Shown here in pieces: positions 1 to 9,430 of a stretch of 64,000 nucleotides of DNA (the stretch's first letter is position 1; every line of letters starts with the position of its first letter). The stretch is from an uncultured Prevotellaceae bacterium (lineage in GTDB: Bacteria > Bacteroidota > Bacteroidia > Bacteroidales > Bacteroidaceae): positions 62,001 to 126,000 of the forward strand of contig OMWH01000001.1 in the NCBI GenBank assembly GCA_900314755.1, in the 5' to 3' direction. The position numbers were made by a program, and so were the translations under genes. The notes beneath the pieces were generated by a model that saw nothing but the letters and a program-made list of their open reading frames with translations, was not told the origin of the DNA and made no database searches.

Positions 1-293
1 ATCTCAAAACCATGGGTACGGAAATACTGAAGTTCCTGATGGTCGGCAGGGATGGCAGGGGTGTAGATGACCAGACATGAGGCTGCGTTGCGGCAAGCCT
101 CAGGAATGGCATCGACACACTCCTCATAATGTATTGACATCCCCTCCTTTTCTAATTGTCGGGTGAGGTCACTCGGAGTCTTGTCATACCCTGCAACGAC
201 AAGTCCGCGATGGATGAAATAGCGGGCGATAGCACTCATACCGATGCCACCGGCACCTACAAAATAGACGGCTTTGATATTTTTAATCTCCAT
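1..293 (-). CDS. murC: UDP-N-acetylmuramate--L-alanine ligase, 5' part only
   Basis: MurC adds L-alanine to UDP-MurNAc in the cytoplasm, the first amino-acid step of the peptidoglycan stem peptide. Only the first 97 codons are in the window; the rest lies beyond base 1. The reading frame starts MEIKNIKAVYFVGAGGIGMS, with the Gly-rich GAGGIGMSAIA loop of the N-terminal Rossmann-like domain at residues 14-24, followed by a TPAIP segment typical of Mur ligase N-domains. The start overlaps the end of murG by 11 bases, so translation is probably coupled. Its place right after murG is the normal dcw order. Identification rests on the N-terminal motif and position; the ATP-binding centre is not visible. 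Confidence 0.93.
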   Translation of the reverse strand, partial: MEIKNIKAVYFVGAGGIGMSAIARYFIHRGLVVAGYDKTPSDLTRQLEKEGMSIHYEECVDAIPEACRNAASCLVIYTPAIPADHQELQYFRTHGFE

Positions 294-1401
294 TTTCTGC
301 TAATCGAATGACCTCCTTGGCAATGATTTCTGCTGAGTCGGGCAATGCCAACTGGAGGATATGTTTGTGCAATGACTCTAACTTCTCGGGGTCGTTGACC
401 GTGTTGACCGCCAAATCCAACAACTGCTGGGGAGCCTCCTGGTCGGCAACATACAAGGCAGCGTCGACATTCACCAGTGCCATGGCATTCTTCGTCTGAT
501 GATCTTCTGCCACATTAGGACTGGGAACGAGGATGACGGGTTTGCCGATGAGACAGAACTCCGAGATGCTGCTTGCGCCGGCACGGCTGATGACCAGGTC
601 GGCAGCCTTATAGGCAGCTCCCATATCGCTGATGAAGTCGGTGACGATGAGGTTGGTGGGCAGCTCCTCTTCCTTCTGGAAATACTCCATAATCTGTGCA
701 TGGTAGTACTTACCCGTCTGCCAGATAAACTGCACCCCACTGTTCCGCACAATGTCGAGATGCTGCATAACGCTCTCGTTGATGGTGCGGGCACCCAGAC
801 TGCCACCTACTAGCAGGACGGTCTTCTTATGAGGGTCGAGACCAAAGGTGCGGATGGCTTCGTCATGAGAGAGGGTTGTCTCCAGCAGCGACTGCCGCAC
901 GGGATTACCAGTCTTGATGATCTTGTCGGCAGGGAAGAAACGCTCCATGCCGTCATAGGCAACACATATCTTCTCCGCTTTCTTTGCCAACAGCTTATTG
1001 GTGACGCCAGCGTACGAGTTTTGTTCCTGTATCAGGCAAGGGATTCCCATCGAGGCAGCCTTGTTAAGGGTGGGACCACTGGCATAGCCTCCTACACCCA
1101 CAGCTACCTGCGGACGGAACTCCTTGATAATCTTCTCAGCCATGCGCTGACTCTTCCATATCTTATAGAGAACCTTGATATTCTTGAGCAAGTTCTTGCG
1201 GTCAAAACCGCAGATGGGGAGACCTTTGATCTCATAGCCAGCGGCGGGGACACGTTGCATCTCCATCCGTCCTAAAGCTCCCACAAATAAAATCTGGGCA
1301 TCGGGGCGCAATGCCTTGACGGCATTGGCAATAGATACAGCAGGGAAGATGTGTCCACCTGTACCGCCGCCACTGATGATAACCCTTAGTTCTTTATTCA
1401 T
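283..1401 (-). CDS. murG: UDP-GlcNAc:undecaprenyl-PP-MurNAc-pentapeptide GlcNAc transferase
   Basis: MurG converts lipid I to lipid II at the inner face of the membrane, the last cytoplasmic step of peptidoglycan precursor synthesis. The 372-residue protein has the N-terminal GGGTGGHIFPAVSIA loop (residues 11-25), GGYASGP (about 105-111), QEQNSYAG, the GGSLGA loop that opens the C-terminal GT-B domain, and the UDP-GlcNAc-binding SRAGASSISEF segment near residue 275. Length and motif order are normal for the family. It follows ftsW after a 59-base gap, the longest in this operon, and overlaps murC. Confidence 0.97.
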   Translation of the reverse strand: MNKELRVIISGGGTGGHIFPAVSIANAVKALRPDAQILFVGALGRMEMQRVPAAGYEIKGLPICGFDRKNLLKNIKVLYKIWKSQRMAEKIIKEFRPQVAVGVGGYASGPTLNKAASMGIPCLIQEQNSYAGVTNKLLAKKAEKICVAYDGMERFFPADKIIKTGNPVRQSLLETTLSHDEAIRTFGLDPHKKTVLLVGGSLGARTINESVMQHLDIVRNSGVQFIWQTGKYYHAQIMEYFQKEEELPTNLIVTDFISDMGAAYKAADLVISRAGASSISEFCLIGKPVILVPSPNVAEDHQTKNAMALVNVDAALYVADQEAPQQLLDLAVNTVNDPEKLESLHKHILQLALPDSAEIIAKEVIRLAENGD

Positions 1402-1460
1402 ACACCTTATTATATATAGTACTTTGCAAAATTACGAATTATATTTCTCTTTAACGAATG

Positions 1461-2708
1461 TTACTCGATATTTTTTGTCACAGCAGCTTCTTTCTTAACC
1501 TTCGCCGAACGGCTGATGCTGAGGATGGCTCCCACATAGGCACAGTTGATGATGGTCGACGTACCACCCTTTGATATCAATGGTAACGGTTGACCGGTGA
1601 CAGGTGCTAGTCCTACTGCCACCATCATGTTGAAGGCTGCCTGTACGACTAATAGCAGTGCCAATCCCATGACGAGGAAAGCAGGGAAATTGTTTTCGCA
1701 ACGACTGGCGATACGCGCCGCACGGTAGAGTAGGATAATATACAGGAAGACGACAAATGCAGCTCCTAGGATTCCTAACTCCTCGATGACGATGGCGTAG
1801 ATGAAATCTGAGAAAGCCTGTGAAAGGAAATCACGCTCTACCGACTGTCCTGGTCCCTTGCCTATGATGTTGCTTGACACAATGGCAATATTGGCATGTG
1901 CCACCTGCGCATCCTTGTCGAGGTCGTATTCCTGCGGTGTGACATCATCCTTGCCGAACTTCAAGATACGTCCCTTCCACGTGTCGGCACGGTGAAGGAG
2001 CTTCTCCAGCTTACTCTTTTTCTTAGGCTGCTGGTCTGTCTGTTCTGTCTTTGCCACCTCGGGCTCCCCATTGTTGTCATGTCCCACCAATAGTACCATG
2101 CCGACAGCCAAGACGACGAAGAGCCCCAGAATGCCGATGAGTTTTCCGAGTTGTCGCATCGGTACCAGTCCGATGAACATCATGAGGATGACCACAGCGA
2201 AGAGAAGAGCAGCCGTCGATAGATTCTCCAGACCTATCAGGATGCAGGTAGGTATCGTAATCCACAGAATCCATTTGAATGCCTTTTTGTCGGCACCGTT
2301 TTCCCGTTGCATAGCACTGAGAATCTGTGCGGTGGCAAGTACGATGGTACCCTTGGCTATCTCAGAAGGCTGGAAAGTGAATCCCAAGAGGGAGATCACG
2401 CGGTTGGCACCATTGATGGTCTGTCCACCAATCAATACCCAAAGCAAGGTCAGTGCACTGATAAACAATAAGAAGGGAGTCATCAACTTAAAGAACCGGC
2501 ACGGGATGTTCAAGGTGATGACAGCCACGAGGACACCAAAGATGATGGTACCGGTATGATAGATGATAGGACCGATGTAGTTATGACTCTTATATGTCAG
2601 GTTGCTGGAGGCAGAGAATACCTCAACAATACTGATCATACAGAGGAAAAAGAACACCATCCAGATGACCTTGTCGCCTTTGAATATATTGCCTATCTTC
2701 TTATTCAT
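1461..2708 (-). CDS. ftsW: SEDS peptidoglycan glycosyltransferase FtsW
   Basis: FtsW is the division-specific SEDS polymerase that works with the FtsI transpeptidase at the septum. The 415-residue protein has about ten hydrophobic segments, an early MVFFFLCMISIVEVFSASS helix, and the SEDS signature around residues 295-310 (SQAFSDFIYAIVIEELG), which includes the Asp of the large extracytoplasmic loop. An inserted hydrophilic stretch (about residues 210-260, rich in Lys/Gln/Glu, HDNNGEPEVAKTEQTDQQPK...) enlarges the loop compared with proteobacterial FtsW. The C-terminal PLPLISKGGTS motif is intact. It starts 3 bases after murD ends. RodA is the alternative SEDS member, but the dcw position favours FtsW. 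Confidence 0.95.
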   Translation of the reverse strand: MNKKIGNIFKGDKVIWMVFFFLCMISIVEVFSASSNLTYKSHNYIGPIIYHTGTIIFGVLVAVITLNIPCRFFKLMTPFLLFISALTLLWVLIGGQTINGANRVISLLGFTFQPSEIAKGTIVLATAQILSAMQRENGADKKAFKWILWITIPTCILIGLENLSTAALLFAVVILMMFIGLVPMRQLGKLIGILGLFVVLAVGMVLLVGHDNNGEPEVAKTEQTDQQPKKKSKLEKLLHRADTWKGRILKFGKDDVTPQEYDLDKDAQVAHANIAIVSSNIIGKGPGQSVERDFLSQAFSDFIYAIVIEELGILGAAFVVFLYIILLYRAARIASRCENNFPAFLVMGLALLLVVQAAFNMMVAVGLAPVTGQPLPLISKGGTSTIINCAYVGAILSISRSAKVKKEAAVTKNIE

Positions 2709-2711
2709 AGA

Positions 2712-4043
2712 TTATAAGTTTCTTGCTAATTCCTTGAATTGCTCACCACGGTCTTCCATGTTCTTAAAGAGGTCAAAAGAGGCACAGCAGGGGCTCAGCA
2801 ATACCGTCATTCCCGGTTCGGCAAGCTCATAGCAAGCCTCCACACAGTCCTTCATGGAATGAGTGTCGCGGACAGGTATTCCCATATTGTCGAAATTGTC
2901 GTGTAGTTTCTGGTTGTCGGCACCCAGATAGACCAGTCCCGCACATTTCTCCTTGACCAAGGGTTTGATGGGCTCGTAGTCGTTACCCTTATCCTTGCCA
3001 CCGATGATGAGGATGGTCTTGGTCTTCATCGACTCCAGCGCATACCAGCACGCATCGACATTTGTGGCTTTCGAGTCGTTGATGTACTGTACACCACGGA
3101 CGGTACATACCTTCTCTAGGCGGTGCTCCACACCGGGGAAGTCGCTCAAGGACTTGCGGATAACCTCCTTCTTGATGCCTGCGATATCTGTAGCGATACC
3201 TGCAGCGAGGGAGTTGTAGATGTTATGCTTACCCGTCAGACTCAGAGACTCCTGTTCCATGTTGAAGGGTTCGGGTTTCTCGATAGTATAGCGTCCCTCC
3301 TCGATATAACCGATACTTCCCTTCTCCTTGAGTTCAGAGAAAGGATACTGGATGGCTTGGATGTTGTATTTCTCCAGCTCCTTCTTGATGATGGGGTCGT
3401 CATTCCAATAGATGAAGGCATCATTTGCCGTCTGATTCTGTATGATACGCATCTTCGCATCCACATAATTCTGCATGCAGAAGTCATAGCGGTCGAGGTG
3501 GTCGGGTGTGATATTCAACAGGATGGCGATATTCGCACGGAAATCGTACATGTTATCCAGCTGGAAGGAACTAAGTTCGATGATATAGTACTCATGTGGG
3601 TCCTCAGCCACCTGCAGTGCCAGTGAATTGCCGATGTTACCGGCAAGACCTGCGTCATAGCCAGCCTCCTTGAAGATATGGTAGATGAGACTGGTCGTCG
3701 TCGTTTTACCATTAGAACCGGTGATACATACCATCTTTGAGCTCGTATAACGACCTGCAAACTCTATCTCACTGATGATATGAATACCTTTCTCCTTGAT
3801 TTTCACAATCATCGGAGCCGTATCAGGAATACCGGGACTCTTGATAATCTCATCAGCATTGAGAATCTTTTCTTCCGTATGGTGACCCTCTTCCCACTCA
3901 ATATGGTGGTCATCCATCATTTTCTTGTATTTATCGGTAATCTTTGACAGGTCACTGACGAATACGTCGAAACCCTCTTTCTTTGCGAGAACGGCGGCAC
4001 CGGCACCACTTTCGCCCGCACCTAATATGACGATTCTTTTCAT
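2712..4043 (-). CDS. murD: UDP-N-acetylmuramoyl-L-alanine--D-glutamate ligase
   Basis: MurD adds D-glutamate to UDP-MurNAc-L-Ala in the cytoplasm. The 443-residue protein begins with the GAGESGAGAAVLAKK nucleotide-fold loop, has the ATP-binding ITGSNGKTTTTSLI P-loop (about residues 107-120), the NITPDHLDR Mur-ligase motif (about 177-185), the PGVEHRLEKV region, and YINDSKATNVDA (about 315-326) typical of MurD. Its ATG overlaps the mraY stop by 4 bases (ATGA), so the two are probably translationally coupled. Length is normal. Confidence 0.97.
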   Translation of the reverse strand: MKRIVILGAGESGAGAAVLAKKEGFDVFVSDLSKITDKYKKMMDDHHIEWEEGHHTEEKILNADEIIKSPGIPDTAPMIVKIKEKGIHIISEIEFAGRYTSSKMVCITGSNGKTTTTSLIYHIFKEAGYDAGLAGNIGNSLALQVAEDPHEYYIIELSSFQLDNMYDFRANIAILLNITPDHLDRYDFCMQNYVDAKMRIIQNQTANDAFIYWNDDPIIKKELEKYNIQAIQYPFSELKEKGSIGYIEEGRYTIEKPEPFNMEQESLSLTGKHNIYNSLAAGIATDIAGIKKEVIRKSLSDFPGVEHRLEKVCTVRGVQYINDSKATNVDACWYALESMKTKTILIIGGKDKGNDYEPIKPLVKEKCAGLVYLGADNQKLHDNFDNMGIPVRDTHSMKDCVEACYELAEPGMTVLLSPCCASFDLFKNMEDRGEQFKELARNL

Positions 4044-5314
4044 CTTACCTTTAATGTTATAATCGTTATTGCTACTAATATTAATGTTGTTATCCAGAAA
4101 CGGATGGTGATCTTTGACTCATGGAAAGGTCGGTGGGGCCATCCTTTGAGGATATACGTACTTGTCGGATCAAGTTGGGAGTCCAGTCTGCGGAAGGTGT
4201 CATGGATAGGGGTGGCACGGAACACCCTCACACGCCTTCCCTTTCGCTTCTGAATCTTAAACCATTGTGTCTGTATGATGACACTGAGGCTTTCGACAAA
4301 GAAGATACCGCACAGGATAGGGAGCAACAATTCCTTATGAATGATGACGGCACAGACACCAATGATACCACCGATGGTGAGAGAACCGGTGTCACCCATG
4401 AAAACTTGTGCAGGGTAGGCATTATACCACAGGAAACCAATCATGGCACCGACAAAAGCACAGAGGAAGACAACCAACTCCTGCGAGCCTGGGATATACA
4501 TGATGTCAAAATAGGCAGCATAGACAATATGACTGCTCACATAGGCGAAGATGGCAAGGGCTACGCCGATGATGGCGGAGTTACCGGCACACATGCCGTC
4601 CATACCGTCGTTGAGGTTGGCACCATTGCTGACGGCAGTCACAACGAAGATGGTCATCAGTACAAAAAGTATCCATCCAGCTGCCACTTTATATTTCCCA
4701 CAGAATGACATCACATCGGAATAGTTCAAGTTGTGGTTCTTGAAGAATGGGATAGTGGTCTGCAGGGACTTCACATTCGCGTCCTTATGTTTGACTACGA
4801 CCTCCTGTTGGTTCTTTTGAGGCACGGAGATATTCTCTCGGACTACGGCATCAGGACTGAGCCATAGTGTGAGTCCCACGATAAAGCCGATAGACACTTG
4901 TCCGATAATCTTATATTTCCCTTTCAGACCGTCTTTGTTCTTGCGGAAAATCTTGATATAGTCATCCATGAATCCCAGGAATCCCAGCCATATGGTGGTG
5001 ATAATCATCAACAGCAGGTAGATATTACGCATACGACCCAAGAGCAGGACGGGAACGAGGATAGACACAATGATGATGATACCTCCCATCGTGGGGACCC
5101 CTTTCTTCTCCACGCCAAAGGGGTCGATGCTCACGTCACGTGCCGTCTCGGAGATATTTCGACGTTTCATCCACTTGATGAACCGCTCTCCAAACCATGC
5201 GGAGATGATCAGGGAGAGAATCAGTGCCAGCAAGGCACGGAAAGAAATGTACGACCAGATATGTGCACCTGGTATATTGTACTGTTCTAAGAATCTAAAC
5301 AAATAGTACAGCAT
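4040..5314 (-). CDS. mraY: phospho-MurNAc-pentapeptide translocase MraY
   Basis: MraY makes lipid I by moving phospho-MurNAc-pentapeptide to undecaprenyl phosphate at the inner membrane. The 424-residue protein has about ten transmembrane helices, the GFMDDYIK Asp pair, NLNDGMDGM with the catalytic-region Asps, and MGDTGSLTIGG. Compared with the roughly 360-residue enterobacterial enzyme there is an extra hydrophilic loop (about residues 160-210, rich in Gln/Lys/Asn). Near the C-terminus the usual three-histidine PIHHH motif reads PIHDTFRR and is followed by extra residues before the last helix, which I believe is a Bacteroidota form. It lies 3 bases after murE and overlaps murD by 4 bases. 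Confidence 0.96.
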   Translation of the reverse strand: MLYYLFRFLEQYNIPGAHIWSYISFRALLALILSLIISAWFGERFIKWMKRRNISETARDVSIDPFGVEKKGVPTMGGIIIIVSILVPVLLLGRMRNIYLLLMIITTIWLGFLGFMDDYIKIFRKNKDGLKGKYKIIGQVSIGFIVGLTLWLSPDAVVRENISVPQKNQQEVVVKHKDANVKSLQTTIPFFKNHNLNYSDVMSFCGKYKVAAGWILFVLMTIFVVTAVSNGANLNDGMDGMCAGNSAIIGVALAIFAYVSSHIVYAAYFDIMYIPGSQELVVFLCAFVGAMIGFLWYNAYPAQVFMGDTGSLTIGGIIGVCAVIIHKELLLPILCGIFFVESLSVIIQTQWFKIQKRKGRRVRVFRATPIHDTFRRLDSQLDPTSTYILKGWPHRPFHESKITIRFWITTLILVAITIITLKVR

Positions 5315-5317
5315 AGG

Positions 5318-6775
5318 CTAATGGATTTCAAAGATTTCACGTACAACTTCACGGTCGTCAAAATGATGCTTGACACCTTTTATCTCCTGATAGTCCTCAT
5401 GCCCTTTTCCTGCAATGAGGATGACATCCCCCTTCTGTGCCATCATGCAAGCAGTGCGGATGGCTTCCTTGCGGTCAGTGATACTGATGGTCTTTTTCTT
5501 CTGTTGTGCATTCAGACCCTCCAGCATATCGTTGATGATGTCCTGGGGTTCCTCAAAACGGGGATTGTCACTGGTGATAATGACACGGTCACTTTGTTTG
5601 GCTGCTTCCTGTGCCATCAAAGGACGCTTGCCCTTGTCTCTGTTACCACCGGCACCACAGACGGTGATGACCTGACCACCCTTGCCGTCTAACACTTCAT
5701 GGATGGCATTAAGGACATTCTCCAGGGCATCAGGGGTATGTGCATAGTCGACAATGGCTGTGACACCTTCCTTGGAGCGGATGGGCTCCAGACGGCCTGC
5801 CACACTCTTGAGGGTACTCAGTATCAGCAGGATATCTTCTGGCTTTTTCCCCAGCATCACAGCAGCGCCATAGACTGCCAGCAGGTTGCTGACATTGAAC
5901 TTGCCGATGAACTGTACACCTACTTCTCTGCCGTCAATCTCCAGGTACATTCCCTCGAAATGACATTCGATGATACGGGCACGGAAGTCTGCCATAGTAC
6001 GGGTGGAGTAGGTCTTGATCTTTGCTTTACAGTTCTGTACCATCACACTCCCGTTCTTGTCATCTGCATTGGTAATGGCAAAGGCATCCTTGGAGAGCCC
6101 ATCGAAGAAAGCCTTCTTGGCATCGCGATAGTTCTCGAAGGTCTTATGATAGTCCAGGTGGTCACGGGTGAGGTTGGTGAAGAGTCCTCCTGCAAATTTC
6201 AGACCACCGATGCGCTGTTGTGCAATGGCATGACTGGAACATTCCATAAAGGCATATTCACAACCAGCCTCCACCATTCTGCTGAGCAAGTAGTTGAGTT
6301 CGATGGGGTCGGGAGTTGTATGGTCAGCAGGAATCGCCTCGTCCTCGATATAGTTGCAGACGGTAGAGAGGAGACCGCATCGATGTCCGAACTTGCGGAA
6401 CATATTATATAATAAGGTGGCAATGGTTGTCTTGCCATTGGTACCTGTGACACCCACCAGCATCAGTTTTCTGGAAGGTTCACCATAGAAGACGGTAGCG
6501 ACAGGACCTACGGCGCTCTCTGTAGAGCTGACCTGTACATAGGTGACCCCTTCTGCTTTCTCTTCGGGCATATCCTCGCACAAGATGGCAGTGGCACCGA
6601 GTTCCAATGCCTTGGGGATAAACTTATGTCCGTCTGTCTGCGTTCCTTTCATAGCGACAAACAGGTGCCCCTTCTCTATCTTGCGGGAGTCTATGTTCAC
6701 GCCCGTGATGTCCTTGTCCTCATCACCGATGATGCAGACAGGCTTGACGTATTTCAGCAGTTCATTTAATCTCAT
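5318..6775 (-). CDS. murE: UDP-MurNAc-L-Ala-D-Glu--meso-diaminopimelate ligase
   Basis: MurE adds the third stem-peptide residue in the cytoplasm. The 485-residue protein has the [20 protein letters not shown]-loop (about residues 108-126), the HTTPDP and SSHAIAQQR substrate-binding segments, [23 protein letters not shown] and, near residue 400, the DNPR motif. DNPR is the known signature of MurE enzymes that use meso-diaminopimelate rather than lysine, so the peptidoglycan should be of the mDAP type. It lies 17 bases downstream of ftsI. Confidence 0.97.
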   Translation of the reverse strand: MRLNELLKYVKPVCIIGDEDKDITGVNIDSRKIEKGHLFVAMKGTQTDGHKFIPKALELGATAILCEDMPEEKAEGVTYVQVSSTESAVGPVATVFYGEPSRKLMLVGVTGTNGKTTIATLLYNMFRKFGHRCGLLSTVCNYIEDEAIPADHTTPDPIELNYLLSRMVEAGCEYAFMECSSHAIAQQRIGGLKFAGGLFTNLTRDHLDYHKTFENYRDAKKAFFDGLSKDAFAITNADDKNGSVMVQNCKAKIKTYSTRTMADFRARIIECHFEGMYLEIDGREVGVQFIGKFNVSNLLAVYGAAVMLGKKPEDILLILSTLKSVAGRLEPIRSKEGVTAIVDYAHTPDALENVLNAIHEVLDGKGGQVITVCGAGGNRDKGKRPLMAQEAAKQSDRVIITSDNPRFEEPQDIINDMLEGLNAQQKKKTISITDRKEAIRTACMMAQKGDVILIAGKGHEDYQEIKGVKHHFDDREVVREIFEIH

Positions 6776-6792
6776 GATACCTTATTATTTAT

Positions 6793-8940
6793 TTATTCTA
6801 AACTCAACATACATTCACTGCCAGGTGTGATCTTTCTGCCTGCAGGATAGCTCTGGCTCTTCACTTTGCCCCTGCCGTGTAGTCTTACCTTCATACCGAG
6901 ACTCTCCAGCAGATAGACGGCATCCTTGGCTCCCATACCGATGACATTGGGGGTAATGCCTTTCTCAATCGGTGTTTTCTGAAGAGCCACCATACCAGTC
7001 TGCCTTTCAGCCTTTCCCCATATAGGATTGCCGTTTGCATAAGAACCACTCCACGACTGGTTGGTCTTGATGCCTAAGTGTCTCAGGACATAGTAAGCAT
7101 CGAGGATGTTTCCATTCTTGACATCGGGGATAATGATAGAGGTGCTGTCGTGGGCATCCTTGACATCCAGTTTCAGACTGCGTGCCATAACGCCTTCAGA
7201 GATATGGTGGAATACTACACCGCTCATACCGCCGCCAGAAGCGGGAAGACCCGATTTCTTCAGACAGACGATGCATGAATAGCGAGGATTGTTTGCAGGG
7301 AAATAGCCTGCGAATGACAACCAGTATTTGACGACTCCTGTCTTGTATCCACCACCTTCGGCAATCTGTGCGGTACCTGTCTTTCCTGCCACCTTAAACA
7401 TGCGGGAGCCGGCTTTCCTTCCGAGTCCCTGGCTGACGACGTGCTCCAAGATGGTCTGCATGGTCTTGATAGTCTGTGGCTTGGCTATCCTGCGCTCCAT
7501 CACTTTCTCTGGTGGGAATTCTGCCACGACTTTACCGTCTTTCATCACACTCTTGACGAAACGGGGTCTCATCATGATACCGTCGTTGGCAATAGCGTTA
7601 TAGAATGTTACCGTTGAAATCGGTGGAATCTGCGTCTCGTAGCCTATCGACATCCAGGGGAGGGCGGTCTTACTCCAGTTCGTCCAATGACCATATTTGT
7701 CTTTCTCCGGCATGCGGATATGGGGACGGGCATAACCTTGGATAGGCAACTTCAGGTCGGCAGCGAGTCCTGTGCGGTAGATACCCTCGATAAAGCGTTC
7801 AGGTCTGCTTCCGTATTTCTCATCGATGATACGGCTCACCCCGATATTGGAGCTGACCTCAAGGATACGCGGCAGTGAGATAGTACCGTAACCACCCCGG
7901 CGCCAGTTATGGTCTTTCATGTCACGACCATGCATGTTCTTGATACCGCATCCGGTATCCACAAGGTAAGTGGTGTCGACCACTCCATCGTCAAGGGCAA
8001 CCAGTATAGAGGCGGTCTTGAACACAGAACCTGGTTCACGGAGGTCGGCAACGGCATTGTTCTTCACCTCCCGGTATTCCCCGTCAGGACAAAGCGTCAT
8101 ATTGACAATCGCCTTGATATCACCTGTCTCCACCTCCATCAGGATGGCAACGCCGAGGTCGCCACCGATGAGTTTCAGCTCCTCGATGACCGCACGTTCT
8201 GCCAAGTCCTGCATATTGACATCAATAGTGGTCACAATGTCACAACCGTCGATAGGTAAGGTGACAGGGATATTCATATATTTATTAAGGATTTTCCGGC
8301 GGTTGGTGAGTCCCGGGGTACCACGCAGGATGGTATCGAAGGCAAGTTCCAGTCCCAGACGGGCACTGTCCTTGGCTCCGTACATCGAGCCGATTGTACG
8401 CTCGCCCAAAGAACCGAAGGGACGGCGGCGGGCATTAAACTCCTCCTCGTGGAAGCCGCTTTTGTATTTCGGCATGTTGAAAAGCGGTAACTGCTTGACT
8501 TCCGTATAAGTGTTGTAGTCGATACGTCGGGGCCAGATAGGCCAGTGCTGCGCCATCTTCTGGTGTCCCTCCTCCAGGTGCTTCTTGAATTCCTCTGCCG
8601 ACTTCTGTGGGAATATCTCATGCAGCCCCATGCAGATAGAGTCCACTTTCTCCCTCCAGATAGAGTCCTTCTTCTCGCCACCAGCCTTGAAGTCCATGAA
8701 GATCTTGTACTCAGGTATCGAGCTTGCCATCAGCTGTCCGTCACAGCTGAGGATGTTTCCGCGTTTAGGTTTCACGCTGACACTGTCGCGTTTTAGACGG
8801 TCTGCCACATCCGTCCAGTATTGTTTCTTCGCCGTCATGATATAGAAGGCTTTGCCAATGACGGCAAGTCCCACTATAGTCAATACTACAGCGATCGCCA
8901 TATATCTTGGCATTACTTTATCATTGTCGAACTTACTCAT
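6793..8940 (-). CDS. ftsI: division transpeptidase (class B PBP, FtsI/PBP3) with PASTA domain
   Basis: FtsI cross-links septal peptidoglycan in the periplasm, held by one N-terminal helix (about residues 13-35). The PBP dimerisation domain follows. The transpeptidase domain shows all three active-site motifs: SVFK with the nucleophile Ser at 305, SSN at 363-365 and KTG at 520-522. A C-terminal PASTA-type region (about residues 620-715, with TPNVIGMGAKDAVYLLESLG) is present. At 715 residues it is longer than enterobacterial FtsI because of this region, which is usual in Bacteroidota. It lies between the ftsL-like gene (9-base gap) and murE. Confidence 0.95.
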   Translation of the reverse strand: MSKFDNDKVMPRYMAIAVVLTIVGLAVIGKAFYIMTAKKQYWTDVADRLKRDSVSVKPKRGNILSCDGQLMASSIPEYKIFMDFKAGGEKKDSIWREKVDSICMGLHEIFPQKSAEEFKKHLEEGHQKMAQHWPIWPRRIDYNTYTEVKQLPLFNMPKYKSGFHEEEFNARRRPFGSLGERTIGSMYGAKDSARLGLELAFDTILRGTPGLTNRRKILNKYMNIPVTLPIDGCDIVTTIDVNMQDLAERAVIEELKLIGGDLGVAILMEVETGDIKAIVNMTLCPDGEYREVKNNAVADLREPGSVFKTASILVALDDGVVDTTYLVDTGCGIKNMHGRDMKDHNWRRGGYGTISLPRILEVSSNIGVSRIIDEKYGSRPERFIEGIYRTGLAADLKLPIQGYARPHIRMPEKDKYGHWTNWSKTALPWMSIGYETQIPPISTVTFYNAIANDGIMMRPRFVKSVMKDGKVVAEFPPEKVMERRIAKPQTIKTMQTILEHVVSQGLGRKAGSRMFKVAGKTGTAQIAEGGGYKTGVVKYWLSFAGYFPANNPRYSCIVCLKKSGLPASGGGMSGVVFHHISEGVMARSLKLDVKDAHDSTSIIIPDVKNGNILDAYYVLRHLGIKTNQSWSGSYANGNPIWGKAERQTGMVALQKTPIEKGITPNVIGMGAKDAVYLLESLGMKVRLHGRGKVKSQSYPAGRKITPGSECMLSLE

Positions 8941-8949
8941 GACGGTCTT

Positions 8950-9426
8950 TTATTCTGGTAATTGTATAATATAAGGAGGCTGGTCGGCAATATGCAACAG
9001 CGAGTCCTTGTTTTGTTTCAAAATATCGAGTACGTGACTCTCGCGGCATTTCTCCGTAAGGGTACTCGAGGCAGCCAGTGCTTTGTTCTTGGCATCCTTC
9101 AGCTGTGTCTCCAGACGGTCGATAGCCTGCATGTCCTGCTGGCACTGGTAGCGGAAAGCCACATAGACGATGGTGAAGGCAACGATCAGGACAAACAGCC
9201 ATATCTGTGAACGGACCATCTCTGCGGTCAGGATATCGCCACCAAGAATAGTGCGGAGATTGACCTGCTGGGAAGGACGCGGGTCTTCCTCGCTGGCAGT
9301 CTCCTTGATTTTCTTGATCGTTTCCTGCAACACCTTCTCGCTGTCGTCTTTTTGTTGGAGAATTTCCTCGTCAATCTCGACAACGTCCTCGGCAGTGCTG
9401 AGTTCCTGTTCTTCCAGTTTTTCCAT
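8950..9426 (-). CDS. ftsL: FtsL-like bitopic division protein
   Basis: A 158-residue protein with one transmembrane helix (about residues 75-93, IWLFVLIVAFTIVYVAF), an acidic N-terminal cytoplasmic arm of some 70 residues and a C-terminal region (QQDMQAIDRLETQLKDAKNKALAASS) with coiled-coil character. This is the layout of FtsL, which with FtsB and FtsQ activates FtsW-FtsI. Sequence conservation in this family is poor, so the name rests on topology and on its place between rsmH (4-base gap) and ftsI (9-base gap). The cytoplasmic arm is longer than in E. coli FtsL. Confidence 0.8.
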   Translation of the reverse strand: MEKLEEQELSTAEDVVEIDEEILQQKDDSEKVLQETIKKIKETASEEDPRPSQQVNLRTILGGDILTAEMVRSQIWLFVLIVAFTIVYVAFRYQCQQDMQAIDRLETQLKDAKNKALAASSTLTEKCRESHVLDILKQNKDSLLHIADQPPYIIQLPE

Positions 9427-9430
9427 ATGT

